DNA of 64,000 nt. Origin: CALDSL01 sp039810245 (GTDB taxonomy: Bacteria; Chloroflexota; Anaerolineae; Anaerolineales; Anaerolineaceae). A model generated the notes under the pieces. It was not told the origin of the DNA. It saw nothing but the letters and a program-made list of their open reading frames with translations, and searched no databases. Location: contig JBDHWQ010000020.1 in NCBI GenBank assembly GCA_039810245.1, positions 1 to 64,000 on the forward strand. Direction: 5' to 3'. How positions within the stretch are numbered: the first letter of the stretch is position 1; every line of letters starts with the position of its first letter. Below are positions 50,906 to 59,811 of the stretch, piece after piece. A program made the translations under genes and the position numbers.

Positions 50906-51676
50906 CTAGAGCAGACCCAGCTCGCGCGCGCGCCGCACTGCCTGGACGCGGTTCTGGGCGCCGATCTTGGTATACAGGTTGTTGATGTGCGTTTTCACCG
51001 TGCTCGGGGCAATCTTGAGCCGCAGCGCGATCTCCTGGTTCGACAGGCCGTCGCTCAACAGGCGCAGAACATCCAGCTCGCGCGCGCTGACCGGCTCGGC
51101 CGGCTCCCCGGCCTCTGCGCGCGCTATGCCGGCGCCGTCAGGCAGCCCGTCACCCGGCTCCACGCGCAAGCGCTGCGCCAGATCCGGGTTGCGCCGCGCC
51201 AGCCACAGCACGCCCCCCGCGCCGATCAGCAGCAGCGGCGCGGAAATCTGGATAAACGGCCCGCCGGTAATGGCGCCAAAGATTACAAAGCCGCTCAACC
51301 CGCCCAGCAGCAGACCCCAGGCGCACTGGCGCAGCACGCGCGGCCAGCGAAACGTCAGCCCGGCCAGCAGCAGGCCGGCCCCGGCGGCAGCCAGGGGCAG
51401 CATCCAGGCATAGGCCCAGGCGCTCCAATCCGCGGTGGCCACGTTGAGCAGAAATACCAGCCCCAGGGCGGCAAACACAGCACCGGGAACATACAGAAGC
51501 GCGGCCCAGCGCTGCTCCGTGCCCAGGTAGCGCCCCAGGCCCAGGAAGATCCCGCCCAGCGCCAGGAATACGACCGGCAAGGCGAAATTGACCTGTCCGC
51601 CCAGCGCGATACTCAACGCCAGCAAGACGGCCCCGGTGAGGATTAACCCATACGTGACAATGCGAATAAGGGACAT
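50906..51676 (-). CDS. Membrane-bound LuxR family transcriptional regulator
   Basis: 256 aa. About six transmembrane segments (residues 5-165), then a cytoplasmic linker and a LuxR helix-turn-helix (about 190-256: VSARELDVLRLLSDGLSNQE, then STVKTHINNLYTKI). A DNA-binding domain tethered to a membrane domain implies signal reception at the membrane without a kinase. TATAAT lies about 35 nt upstream. Function of the sensor part is unknown. Confidence 0.9.
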   Translation of the reverse strand: MSLIRIVTYGLILTGAVLLALSIALGGQVNFALPVVFLALGGIFLGLGRYLGTEQRWAALLYVPGAVFAALGLVFLLNVATADWSAWAYAWMLPLAAAGAGLLLAGLTFRWPRVLRQCAWGLLLGGLSGFVIFGAITGGPFIQISAPLLLIGAGGVLWLARRNPDLAQRLRVEPGDGLPDGAGIARAEAGEPAEPVSARELDVLRLLSDGLSNQEIALRLKIAPSTVKTHINNLYTKIGAQNRVQAVRRARELGLL

Positions 51677-51739
51677 GGACAGCCGGATCCGAGAAGTTTG
51701 TACCTGATTATAACCCGGACGCCGGCCACGAGGTGCAGC

Positions 51740-52423
51740 TTACCCGGTGGGCGTGTCCCACCATTTTGAGAGACGCCGGCCGCTGAGCGAGGGCTGGTCC
51801 ATGTAGTGCGATACGTCGTTGAACAGCATCAGCCGCGCGCGCACCGGGTCCTTGAAGTCGACCACGTTCAGGCATGCCGGCGACTGGTCCAGCCGGTCGC
51901 GATAGCCGCGCGCGTCAAAGCCCAGCAGGCTGCTGATCAGCAGGCGCAGCGTGGCCTTGTGCGACACCACCAGCACGCGCTCGCCGCGGTGGCAGGTGAC
52001 GATCTCGCGGATCACCGGCAGGGCGCGCGCGATCACGTTCACCCCGGCCTCTCCGCCCTGCGGCGCAAAGGTGAACGGGTCTTCTTCCCAGGCGGCATAC
52101 TCGGCCGGGAATTCCATTTCTACGTCGGCGCGGCGCATGCCTTCCCAGTGGCCATGATGGATCTCGCGCAGCTCCTCGCGCCGGATCAATTCCAGCCTGT
52201 GCGGCGCGGCCAGGATCGACGCGGTATGCACCGTGCGCGCCATCGGGCTGCAGTATACCGCTGAGATGCCGTCATCCGACAGGCGCAGCGCCAGCCGTTC
52301 GGCCTGGGCGATGCCCTCTTCCGACAGCTCGACGTCTACTGCCCCGGCAAAACGGTCTTCCGCACTCAGGCGGGTGGCGCCGTGGCGCACGAGATACAGG
52401 CGCGTGGTCGGTTGTGTTCCCAT
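51740..52423 (-). CDS. Histidine phosphatase (phosphoglycerate mutase-like)
   Basis: 227 aa. The phospho-histidine motif LVRHGATRLS and the second His in VVSHKATLRLL are present, with REIHHGHWEG between; this is the branch of broad-specificity phosphatases such as CobC/GpmB. Substrate unknown. GGGAG lies 5 nt before the ATG at 52423. Last gene in line with the PTS operon, 38 nt after the preceding gene. Confidence 0.9.
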   Translation of the reverse strand: MGTQPTTRLYLVRHGATRLSAEDRFAGAVDVELSEEGIAQAERLALRLSDDGISAVYCSPMARTVHTASILAAPHRLELIRREELREIHHGHWEGMRRADVEMEFPAEYAAWEEDPFTFAPQGGEAGVNVIARALPVIREIVTCHRGERVLVVSHKATLRLLISSLLGFDARGYRDRLDQSPACLNVVDFKDPVRARLMLFNDVSHYMDQPSLSGRRLSKWWDTPTG

Positions 52424-52461
52424 GCGTACTCCCTTTTCCAGCCGTTCCGAGCGCGCGACAA

Positions 52462-52818
52462 TTATTTCTGCGCGATACCCAGGTTGTGCTCCAGGTGAGC
52501 CGTAAACCACGCCACCACCGTTTGGGTCACGCCCTTGCGCGCGCCAAACATCAGCTTTCGGTCCAGCGCGTCCAGCGGGTAGGCATCTACTACCACCAGA
52601 TTGCCACCCTCATCTGCGCGCACTTCACAGGTCAGATAGGTACGCTCGCCAAGCACCTTGCCCAGGATCGTCTTGGGAAAGCGCGCTTCCACCGTATACG
52701 CCGCGGTGTCCGACTTGACGATCTTACCTTCCAGCTTTTCAATCGCCTTCAACCCCGCCTGGTAAATGCTGGCGGCATCCTGATTGTAGCGTTTTTCCTG
52801 ATGCTGTTCCAGGGGCAT
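52462..52818 (-). CDS. Hypothetical protein (118 aa)
   Basis: 118 residues, no signal or membrane segment. Mixed alpha/beta pattern: helix (ASIYQAGLKAIEKL), then strands VEARFPK, RTYLTCEVRAD, NLVVVDAYPL. It may be a small START-like or lipocalin-like fold, but I do not recognise it. GAGGTGAAGC precedes the ATG. It lies 64 nt after fruK, past a strong hairpin, so may be separately regulated. Confidence 0.65.
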   Translation of the reverse strand: MPLEQHQEKRYNQDAASIYQAGLKAIEKLEGKIVKSDTAAYTVEARFPKTILGKVLGERTYLTCEVRADEGGNLVVVDAYPLDALDRKLMFGARKGVTQTVVAWFTAHLEHNLGIAQK

Positions 52819-52846
52819 GCTTCACCTCACATGGTCATGCACATGT

Positions 52847-52873
52847 GCCGGGGCGGGTTGCGCCCGCCCCGGC
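52847..52873. other. Strong intercistronic hairpin after fruK
   Basis: 11-bp perfect stem GCCGGGGCGGG/CCCGCCCCGGC with a 5-nt loop between fruK and the 118-aa gene. The T run (TTTTT) is on the plus-strand side, so on the minus strand it is more likely an mRNA-processing or stabilising hairpin than a terminator. Confidence 0.6.
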
Positions 52874-52882
52874 TTTTTCGGG

Positions 52883-53821
52883 TTAAATTCGTTCCAGCAG
52901 CTCGTAGCGCACCTGCGCCTTGAGCGCCTCGATCAATGCCTGCGAACCCACTTCCGTACCGCTCAGGCTGGCGGTGGCCGCGCCGCTGGCCACGCCCCAA
53001 CCCAGGGCTTCTTTGAGCGTCTCACCGCGCATCAGCGCCCACACCAGTCCACCCACCATGGAATCGCCGGCGCCAATCGGATTCTTCTCCTGGATGCGCG
53101 GGCTGCGTACCAGCCAGGTCTCTTCCGGGGTTTGCAGCAGCGCGCCGGCCTTGCCCATCGAAATCACCACGTTCTGCGCGCCCAGCGCACGGATAGCGGC
53201 CGCACCCGCGGCAATCGCTTCGGGCGTGTCCATGGGCAGCCCGGTAATGCCGCGCGCTTCTTCGGCATTGGGCTTCACCAGATATGGCCCTTGCAGGCAG
53301 CCCAGCCGCAGCGCCTCGCCGTTGGTGTCGAGAATGGCATGCGCGGCGTGCCGGTTGAGCACCGCAATGATGCGCGCGTAGAAATCCTCGCCCACGCCCG
53401 GCGGCAGGCTGCCGGCCATCACCCACCAGTCGCCCGGCGCGGCCAGGGCATCGATCTTTTCCAGCAGCGCCTGCTGGTGGTCTTCATCCACCACCGGGCC
53501 TTTTTCGTTGACCTTGATGTAGTGATCGTGCGCCTGAGTAACGATGCTGACGTTGGTGCGCGTTTCGCCGGGGACCCAGACGAAATCGGTGGCGACCCCC
53601 AGGTCGGCCAGGCCGTCTTCCAGCATCTGACCGGCGTGGCCGCCCAGAAAGCCCACCGCCACGCTGGGCGTGTCCAGGCCGCGCAGCAGCCGGGAGACGT
53701 TAAACCCTTTGCCGCCATAATCGACACGGCTTTCACTTGCCCGCAGAACCGAGTCAAACGCAACTTCGCTCACGGTCAATTCGCGGTCCACCGCCGGGTT
53801 GAGCGTCAGGGTGTAGATCAT
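52883..53821 (-). CDS. fruK: 1-phosphofructokinase-type PfkB kinase
   Basis: 312-aa PfkB/ribokinase-fold sugar-phosphate kinase of the FruK/LacC group. N-terminal LTLNPAVDRELTV, substrate region DYGGKGFNVSRLL (the GGKG loop), and active-site GAGDSMVGG. FruK makes fructose 1,6-bisphosphate from fructose 1-phosphate; LacC-type tagatose-6-phosphate kinases are close relatives and cannot be excluded. Starts 13 nt after the dehydrogenase stop with GAGG upstream, so it is in the PTS operon and should act on the dehydrogenase product. Confidence 0.88.
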   Translation of the reverse strand: MIYTLTLNPAVDRELTVSEVAFDSVLRASESRVDYGGKGFNVSRLLRGLDTPSVAVGFLGGHAGQMLEDGLADLGVATDFVWVPGETRTNVSIVTQAHDHYIKVNEKGPVVDEDHQQALLEKIDALAAPGDWWVMAGSLPPGVGEDFYARIIAVLNRHAAHAILDTNGEALRLGCLQGPYLVKPNAEEARGITGLPMDTPEAIAAGAAAIRALGAQNVVISMGKAGALLQTPEETWLVRSPRIQEKNPIGAGDSMVGGLVWALMRGETLKEALGWGVASGAATASLSGTEVGSQALIEALKAQVRYELLERI

Positions 53822-53834
53822 ACTGCCTCGCAGT

Positions 53835-55571
53835 CTATTCGGGCTTTACCCATTTCTGTTCGATCAGCGCTTCTTCGGCTTCCTGTGTCCACAGGTTGCC
53901 CTCGCCCAGCTTTTCGCCAACTTCCGGCAGGCGTTCTTTCAGCTCATCCAGGCCCATCAGCGGCAGCCCGCTGATCTGCGGGAAGACCACCACCTTACCG
54001 GGGTAGCGACCCTGCATCACCGATTCGATCGCCTCGCGCGCCGTTTCCATGCCGCCAATGGCAGCCACCGAGCGGCCGGGGGATAGCGTACCCGCCATGC
54101 GGCGGTTCATCACCTGCGCCTGGTCGTCGATCGTCAGGCCGGAGGTGCCGGTATACTGCGCGTTGTGCAGGTACACATTGCTCAACTGCACCTTGCCCAT
54201 CGTGCCGTTAGGCACGCCGGCAAACAATACCAGCATGCCATCCGGTTTCATCACCGCGTCACCTTCTTCCATCAGTTTTGCCACCGGCACCGAAACCACC
54301 ACGTCATCCGCACCGGCGCCATCCGTGGCCTGCATGACGAAATCGGTAAAGCTGAGCGGGCTGGTGTTGGGATTGAACAGCAGCAGCTTGCGCCCGTTTT
54401 TCTCAGCCAGCGTGGTAAACAGCATCTCCATCGTCTTCAGACGCTCGTCGCTCACCTCGGTGGCAATCACCAGCCGCGGTCCGTCCGGCAGCTCCAGCGC
54501 GCGCTGCACGTGCATCTGGCCCATCGGGCCGCCCGCGCCAATAAACACCGTGCTCCCGTGGCTGCGCAGCTCGCAGCGGTTGCGTTCTTCGCCGTATGCC
54601 GTGGAGATTACGGTTCCGTTTGTGCCATAAAAAGCAATGTAATCGTAGTGCAGGCGGCCCAGGTCCACTTCTACCAGGCCATCCAGTGGCTGCGTGCCAA
54701 CCAGATTGAGCGTGCCGCGCCGTGCGATCTGGCGCCCGATCTGGCCTACGGCAGCCGCCGAAGACGGCTGTAGCACGATGATGTCATCAAAGCCACCGCC
54801 GGTAATCTCGCGCGTGATGGTTTCGTACGCATCGACGGCCAACCCGTTGCGCTCGATGATTTGCGCGCCGGTCTGTTCCACCAGCCGGCGCAGCGAGGCG
54901 GGCACATCGGTCAGCACCACACAGCCGGGTTGGAGCGGCGCATCATAGCTGTATTCGGTCGTATCCCCGGGACGGCCGATGATCCACATGCTGCCGCCAG
55001 GCTTGGGCCACAGGCGGCGGCGCTGCGTATACGCGCCGATCACGCAGCCCCAGGGTTCCAGCAGCGACGACTCGGCGTAGCCCATCTCGTCTTCCAACGG
55101 CAGCAGGCATACACCGGTATCGGTTTCCAGCAGCTCTTTGCCAATCAGGTGGTATTGGATCAAACCGCCCGGCACGGTGTAACCGTAGGCGGTGCTTTTG
55201 CCGTTCTGGTAAATATCCGGCTGCACAGCCAGGCGCTGCCCGGGGTAGAAGCGGGCGGCCAGGTTCTTGCCCACCTTCACCACCGTCAGCGAAACTTCGT
55301 GCCCCAGGCGGGTGGGCTCTTTGCGCATATCCCGGTGATAAAGCTTGGGATGATCCGGCCCCTGCTTGATGACTTTGATGTCGGAAAAGCATACACCCAC
55401 GCTGTCAATGCGTACCAGCATGTGATCGTCGTCTGGCTCAGGCACATCGAATAATTCCGGTTTGCCATCTTCGCCCATGCTGTCCATGCCCGCGCCGTAC
55501 AAATTCCAGGCCAGGGTTTTTTCCGGCAGGTGATAATCGAGCGAACGGTACGCGCGATAATTTTCCTTCAT
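53835..55571 (-). CDS. Double-length zinc-dependent medium-chain dehydrogenase (sugar-phosphate type)
   Basis: 578 aa, much longer than the about 350-aa norm. GroES-like catalytic domain (about 40-190) with C61 (VCFSD), H91-E92 (LGHEV) and E172 (LLEPWG), fitting the catalytic zinc site. Two Rossmann-like modules follow: a first at about 193-335 (SMWIIGRPGDTTEY, degenerate glycines) and a second at about 338-480 with an intact GAGGPMGQMH (345-354), before the C-terminal helices. The second module recalls L-sorbose-1-phosphate reductase (SorE). Between HPr-Enzyme I and FruK genes, so its likely substrate is the PTS product. ATG 55571 has AAAGG at 9 nt. Confidence 0.82.
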   Translation of the reverse strand: MKENYRAYRSLDYHLPEKTLAWNLYGAGMDSMGEDGKPELFDVPEPDDDHMLVRIDSVGVCFSDIKVIKQGPDHPKLYHRDMRKEPTRLGHEVSLTVVKVGKNLAARFYPGQRLAVQPDIYQNGKSTAYGYTVPGGLIQYHLIGKELLETDTGVCLLPLEDEMGYAESSLLEPWGCVIGAYTQRRRLWPKPGGSMWIIGRPGDTTEYSYDAPLQPGCVVLTDVPASLRRLVEQTGAQIIERNGLAVDAYETITREITGGGFDDIIVLQPSSAAAVGQIGRQIARRGTLNLVGTQPLDGLVEVDLGRLHYDYIAFYGTNGTVISTAYGEERNRCELRSHGSTVFIGAGGPMGQMHVQRALELPDGPRLVIATEVSDERLKTMEMLFTTLAEKNGRKLLLFNPNTSPLSFTDFVMQATDGAGADDVVVSVPVAKLMEEGDAVMKPDGMLVLFAGVPNGTMGKVQLSNVYLHNAQYTGTSGLTIDDQAQVMNRRMAGTLSPGRSVAAIGGMETAREAIESVMQGRYPGKVVVFPQISGLPLMGLDELKERLPEVGEKLGEGNLWTQEAEEALIEQKWVKPE

Positions 55572-55609
55572 CCTATCCATCCTTTCACAAAACCAATCTT
55601 TTTCCGATA

Positions 55610-57643
55610 TCAACCTTGAAATGCTTTTACCAGCGCGCGCACTTCCTGGGGTGTGGCGCAGTCCAGCGCCCTGCGCGCCAGCGACTGCGCATCGGCCAGC
55701 CGCAGCGTGCGCACTTGCGCCTTCACCTGTGGCACTGAGCGGATGTTGACGCTCAGTTCATCAATACCCAGCCCCACCAGTACCGGCAGCGCGGTTGGGT
55801 CCGCGCCCAACTCGCCGCACAGATCGCAGCGCTTACCAAATTTGTGCGCCGCATCGATGGTATGGGCGATCAGCCGCAGCACCGCGGGGTGCAGGCCATC
55901 GGTCATAAACGCCATCGTCGGGTGGCCGCGGTCAACTGCCAGCGTGTACTGGGTCAGGTCGTTGGTACCAAGCGAGAAGAAATCCACCTCGGGCGCAATC
56001 ACATCCGCCATCAACGCCGCGGATGGCACTTCCACCATAATACCCACCTGCACCGCCGGCGCGTTTAGATCGCGGCAAAGATCGTCAAGGATGGCTCGCG
56101 CGCGGCGCACCTCGGTCACATCCGCCACCATCGGGAACATGATGCGCAGGTTACCGTACGGGGCGGCGCGCAGGATGGAACGCAGCTGATCCTGGAACAA
56201 CTCTGGGCGGTTGAAACACAGGCGGATGCCGCGCTCGCCCAGGAACGGGTTGAGCTCCGGCTTCATGCTGATATACGACACCGGTTTATCGCCGCCGATA
56301 TCCAGCGTACGCACAATCACCGGCAGGTTTCTCATGGCAGCGGCAATATCACGGTAAACGTTGAACTGCTCTTCTTCGTCCGGGCCGGTACCACGTTCGA
56401 GGAACAGGAATTCGGTGCGCAGCAGCCCCACGCCATCCGCGCCCTGGCGCAGCGCTTCCAGCGCGTCGGCCAGCGAGCCGATGTTCGCGGTCACATCCAC
56501 GTGATGCCCGTCCAGCGTAATAGCCGGCTTGCCGGCCTGCGCCAGGCTCACCCGGCGCTGCTCCTGCCATAGGCTCTCACGCTGGCGCGCCTGCTCCAGC
56601 ACCTGCGGGCTCGGATCCGGGATCAGCAGCCCATCATTCCCATCGATCACGGCCATGCAGCCTTCGGGCAGCGAGAGGATGCCCTCATCCGCGGCCACCA
56701 CGGCGGGCAGCCCCAGCGCGCGCGCCAGGATAGCAATATGTGCGGTTGGCCCGCCGGTGGTAATGCAAAAGCCCAGCACACGTTGCGGGTCAAACGTGGC
56801 CGTCTGCGATGGCGACAGGTCAGTGGCAATCACAATCACCGGAGAACCAGCTTCAGCCAGAGTCTTTTCCTTCAGGCCGAGCATCAACCGCAACACGCGC
56901 CTGCCCACATCACGCAGATCATCGGCGCGAGCAGCCAGCAGCGGGTCGGGCAGGGTGGCAACCATCGCGGCGCGCGCTTCAATGGCAGTCTGCCAGGCGC
57001 GCACCACGTTCTCCCCACCGGCCACAGATTCCTGCACGGCTTCGTGCAGCTCGGGGTCTTCCATCAACTCGATGTGCGCTTCAAAAATCGCGGCTTCGGC
57101 GCCCAGCTTCTTTTCCACCATGCCCTGGTGCAGCCGGGCCAGATCTTCGCGCGCCTGCTGCATGGCCGCTTCCAGGTTCATTTTTGGGTTGCGGCATAGT
57201 TCTTCCAGTGCATCCAGGCTGGTATCGGCCTGTTCGAGGTGGAACACAGGCCCAATGCCAATCCCCGGAGAGGCAGCGATGCCGCGCAATGCCCCGGCCA
57301 GGGTACTAGATGAGGCAGCCGGCGCCGTCACCTGGGGAATGGGCGCCTGCGAAACAGCGACCGCTGCGGGTGCGGGTTCCAGATCGCCCAGCCCGGCATT
57401 GATTGCCTCGACCAGCGCTTCGAAGGCGGCATCTTCATCAACGCCGCTCACCTGCAGGTGAACCGGGCTGCCCTGGGTAGCGCCCAGGGTCAGCACCGAC
57501 ACCATGCTCTTGGCGTTGGCCTTTTTGGCCCCATGCTGCAGCGATATATCCGCCTGGAATTTTTTGGCCAGGTTGACCAGCACCTTAGCCGGGCGCGCGT
57601 GCAAGCCCGTGGGGTTGGGGATTACAAGGTCAATCTCTTTCAT
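55610..57643 (-). CDS. HPr-Enzyme I fusion protein
   Basis: 677 aa. Residues 1-88 are an HPr domain with phospho-histidine H15 (PTGLHARPA) and S46 (AKSMVSV), the site phosphorylated by HPr kinase in some bacteria. An Ala/Pro-rich linker (about 88-118) leads to a full Enzyme I: H302 in GGPTAHIAI, LLRTEFLFLERG, LDIGGDKP, GTNDLTQY and the Cys of LCGELGADP. It passes phosphate from PEP to H15 and then to IIA within one chain. The ATG at 57643 is preferred to the GTG before it. Fourth of the operon after IIA. Confidence 0.95.
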   Translation of the reverse strand: MKEIDLVIPNPTGLHARPAKVLVNLAKKFQADISLQHGAKKANAKSMVSVLTLGATQGSPVHLQVSGVDEDAAFEALVEAINAGLGDLEPAPAAVAVSQAPIPQVTAPAASSSTLAGALRGIAASPGIGIGPVFHLEQADTSLDALEELCRNPKMNLEAAMQQAREDLARLHQGMVEKKLGAEAAIFEAHIELMEDPELHEAVQESVAGGENVVRAWQTAIEARAAMVATLPDPLLAARADDLRDVGRRVLRLMLGLKEKTLAEAGSPVIVIATDLSPSQTATFDPQRVLGFCITTGGPTAHIAILARALGLPAVVAADEGILSLPEGCMAVIDGNDGLLIPDPSPQVLEQARQRESLWQEQRRVSLAQAGKPAITLDGHHVDVTANIGSLADALEALRQGADGVGLLRTEFLFLERGTGPDEEEQFNVYRDIAAAMRNLPVIVRTLDIGGDKPVSYISMKPELNPFLGERGIRLCFNRPELFQDQLRSILRAAPYGNLRIMFPMVADVTEVRRARAILDDLCRDLNAPAVQVGIMVEVPSAALMADVIAPEVDFFSLGTNDLTQYTLAVDRGHPTMAFMTDGLHPAVLRLIAHTIDAAHKFGKRCDLCGELGADPTALPVLVGLGIDELSVNIRSVPQVKAQVRTLRLADAQSLARRALDCATPQEVRALVKAFQG

Positions 57644-57697
57644 CACTCAGGCCTTTCCGCCCGGCATATTTGCGCCGGCATGGAGTTGTTTGCGCGT

Positions 57698-58126
57698 TTA
57701 TTCCGCGCTCAGGTGGCCAAGGATCACGTCCGGGTCGGCCGTGTTGAGCATCTCGGCCAGGATCGCTTCGTCTTCTACAGCTTCGGCCAGGTTCGAAAGC
57801 ACGCCCACGTGCTCATCGCCCGACGCGGCGATACCAATCACAAGATATACGGTATCGTCTTCGTCCCACAGCACGCCGGCCGGAATCTGCAGCACCGAAA
57901 GGCCGGTTTTGAGGATATGGTCACGATTTTCATACACTCCGTGAGGGATGGCCACGCCATTGCCCAGGCTGGTAGACATCGACTGCTCCCGGGCAAGCAT
58001 CCCGTCAATATATGGGGGCAGCACGCAGCCCGATTTCACCAGCAGCTCACCAGCCTGGCGCACGGCATCCGCCTTATCCAGCGCGCTACCTTGCAGCACA
58101 ATACGATCTTTCGACAATATCGTCAT
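57698..58126 (-). CDS. mtlF: PTS mannitol-type IIA component
   Basis: 142-aa cytosolic phospho-carrier of the mannitol/fructose IIA class. H62 in GVAIPHGVYE is the phospho-accepting residue; the rest (VIGIAASGDEHVGVLSNLAE) matches mannitol IIA. Receives phosphate from the HPr part of the downstream fusion and passes it to the IIB Cys. GAGGGAGCGACG precedes the ATG. Confidence 0.92.
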   Translation of the reverse strand: MTILSKDRIVLQGSALDKADAVRQAGELLVKSGCVLPPYIDGMLAREQSMSTSLGNGVAIPHGVYENRDHILKTGLSVLQIPAGVLWDEDDTVYLVIGIAASGDEHVGVLSNLAEAVEDEAILAEMLNTADPDVILGHLSAE

Positions 58127-58215
58127 CGTCGCTCCCTCAAATATACAATAACAAAGCCGGCTGCCGCGCCATAAACGAACCGTGCGGCAGTCTTTCGCAC
58201 CGGTCGCGCGGCCGG

Positions 58216-58545
58216 TTAAAAATCCGCACCCTTAATATCGGTTTTCTCCGCGATAGCCTTTACCAGGTTGTCAAACACCGGGTCATTCAAAAAGTGATTG
58301 AACGCCAGGATCACCGCGCCGGGGGCCTTGGAATGGGCCACCTTCGCCAGCCCTTTATGCACCACCACCACCTGGGCATCCGCCGGAATTTCCCGCGCGG
58401 GCTTATGCACCACGGTCACATTGGCCACCTGCGCTGCCTTGAGCTTCTTCTTCAGCGAGTTGACGCTCATCAGGCTGGAACCCATACCCGCTTCGCAGGC
58501 AAAAATGATGGATTTGATATCTGCACCTGAAATTGTGCTGGCCAT
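58216..58545 (-). CDS. PTS mannitol-type IIB component
   Basis: 109 aa. The phosphocysteine motif FACEAGMGSSLMSVNSLKKK (C17) is that of mannitol IIB. In E. coli this domain is fused into MtlA; here it is a separate polypeptide, as is IIA. AAAGGAG lies 6 nt before the ATG. Lies 79 nt after the IIC gene, a gap with a strong hairpin. Confidence 0.93.
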   Translation of the reverse strand: MASTISGADIKSIIFACEAGMGSSLMSVNSLKKKLKAAQVANVTVVHKPAREIPADAQVVVVHKGLAKVAHSKAPGAVILAFNHFLNDPVFDNLVKAIAEKTDIKGADF

Positions 58546-58572
58546 GCTTCACTCCTTTACTGTGGTTCAATT

Positions 58573-58608
58573 CTTGCGGGCGCGGCCGGTCGCGACCGCG
58601 CCCGCAAG
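58573..58608. other. Intercistronic hairpin between IIC and IIB genes
   Basis: 13-bp perfect stem CTTGCGGGCGCGG/CCGCGCCCGCAAG with a 10-nt loop that is itself GGTCGCGACC-like. No T run. Possible mRNA-stability element. Confidence 0.65.
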
Positions 58609-58624
58609 CGGGGACACCTGTTGA

Positions 58625-59695
58625 TCAGTCGCCCAGGCCAGGTACGGCCATAGGAGCGGCAACCGACTGAGTTTCTTCTTCCTCTTCCGGAACCGGGTTG
58701 ACGCGCAGGATTAGCGAGCCAACCAGGAACGAGGCCACCGCGCCCAGCAGCACACCGGTCAGAACCGCGAAGTGCTGGCCCGGCGGGATGACGGCCAGGT
58801 AAGCAAAGATCGAGCCCGGCGACGGTGTCGCCACCAGACCGGCGTTCATGATCACGAACCACAGGTCAGCCACAATGCCGCCCGTGATGACCGAGAGGAT
58901 CATGATCGGGTGTGCCAGCACGTAGGGGAAGTAGATCTCGTGGATGCCGCCCAGGAAGTGGATGATCATCGCGCCCGGAGCCGACTGCTTGAGCATGCCC
59001 TTACCGGCTACATAGAACGCTACCAGCAGGCCCAGGCCGGGGCCGGGGTTGGTTTCCAGCAGGAAGTGGATCGCGCGCCCGGTCGATTCCGAAGCGGCCA
59101 CGCCCAGCGGGCTGAGCACGCCATGATTGAGGGCGTTGTTGAGGAACAGAATCTTGGCCGGTTCGATGATGATCGCGGCCAGCGGCAGCAGGCGCATGCG
59201 CAGCAGCCAGTCGACCGCGGCACCAGCCGCGTTGGAGAAGGCAACCACGATGGGGCTGATGACCAGATAGGCCAGCATGATGAGGATCAGACCGAGGATA
59301 CCGGCGGAGAAGTTGTTGATCAGCATTTCAAAGCCGACCGGGATTTTATCTTCCACCAGCTCGTCAAACTTCTTGATCAGCCAGCCACCCAGCGGGCCAA
59401 CGATCATGGCGCCCAGGAACATGGGGATGCCCGCGCCAACGATCACGCCGATGGTAGCGATTGCGCCAACCACGCCGCCGCGATGCCCGTAAATCATCTT
59501 GCCGCCGGTGTAGCCGATCAGCAGCGGCAGCATGTAGGTGATCATGGGGCCAACGATCGTCGCGAATTTCTCGTTGGGAATCCACCCGGTGGGAATGAAG
59601 AGCGCGGTGAGCAGACCCCAGGCCAGGATTGCGCCGATGTTGGGGATCACCATACCAGCCAGAAAACCACCAAAGCTTTGTAGTTTCTCGCGCAT
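58625..59695 (-). CDS. PTS mannitol-type IIC permease
   Basis: 356-aa membrane permease, eight or so hydrophobic segments; the signature GGIHEIYFPYV (substrate-binding/phosphorylation loop) identifies the mannitol IIC family. It begins MREKLQSFGGFLAGMVIPNI, as in MtlA. Takes up a hexitol (mannitol or a relative) and phosphorylates it to hexitol-1-phosphate with IIB. AAAGGAG 9 nt before the ATG. The upstream 116-bp gap carries a palindrome that may bind MtlR. Confidence 0.93.
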   Translation of the reverse strand: MREKLQSFGGFLAGMVIPNIGAILAWGLLTALFIPTGWIPNEKFATIVGPMITYMLPLLIGYTGGKMIYGHRGGVVGAIATIGVIVGAGIPMFLGAMIVGPLGGWLIKKFDELVEDKIPVGFEMLINNFSAGILGLILIMLAYLVISPIVVAFSNAAGAAVDWLLRMRLLPLAAIIIEPAKILFLNNALNHGVLSPLGVAASESTGRAIHFLLETNPGPGLGLLVAFYVAGKGMLKQSAPGAMIIHFLGGIHEIYFPYVLAHPIMILSVITGGIVADLWFVIMNAGLVATPSPGSIFAYLAVIPPGQHFAVLTGVLLGAVASFLVGSLILRVNPVPEEEEETQSVAAPMAVPGLGD

Positions 59696-59780
59696 AACAA
59701 TTTCTCCTTTACCAAAGACAGGTGATGGATGAGCGCCGGGTGCTCGATGGAGCGGCCCGGATTACAAGGTAACCGCCGGC

Positions 59781-59797
59781 TGGTTACCGCGTAACCA
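59781..59797. promoter_or_regulatory. Candidate MtlR operator, 17-bp palindrome
   Basis: TGGTTAC-CGC-GTAACCA, perfect 7-bp arms, between the mtlR and IIC genes; a further GGTAACC (59768-59774) gives a second, alternative inverted pair with it. Placed where the PTS genes could be switched by the upstream regulator (inference). Confidence 0.55.
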
Positions 59798-59811
59798 ATG
59801 TTAAGGATGCC

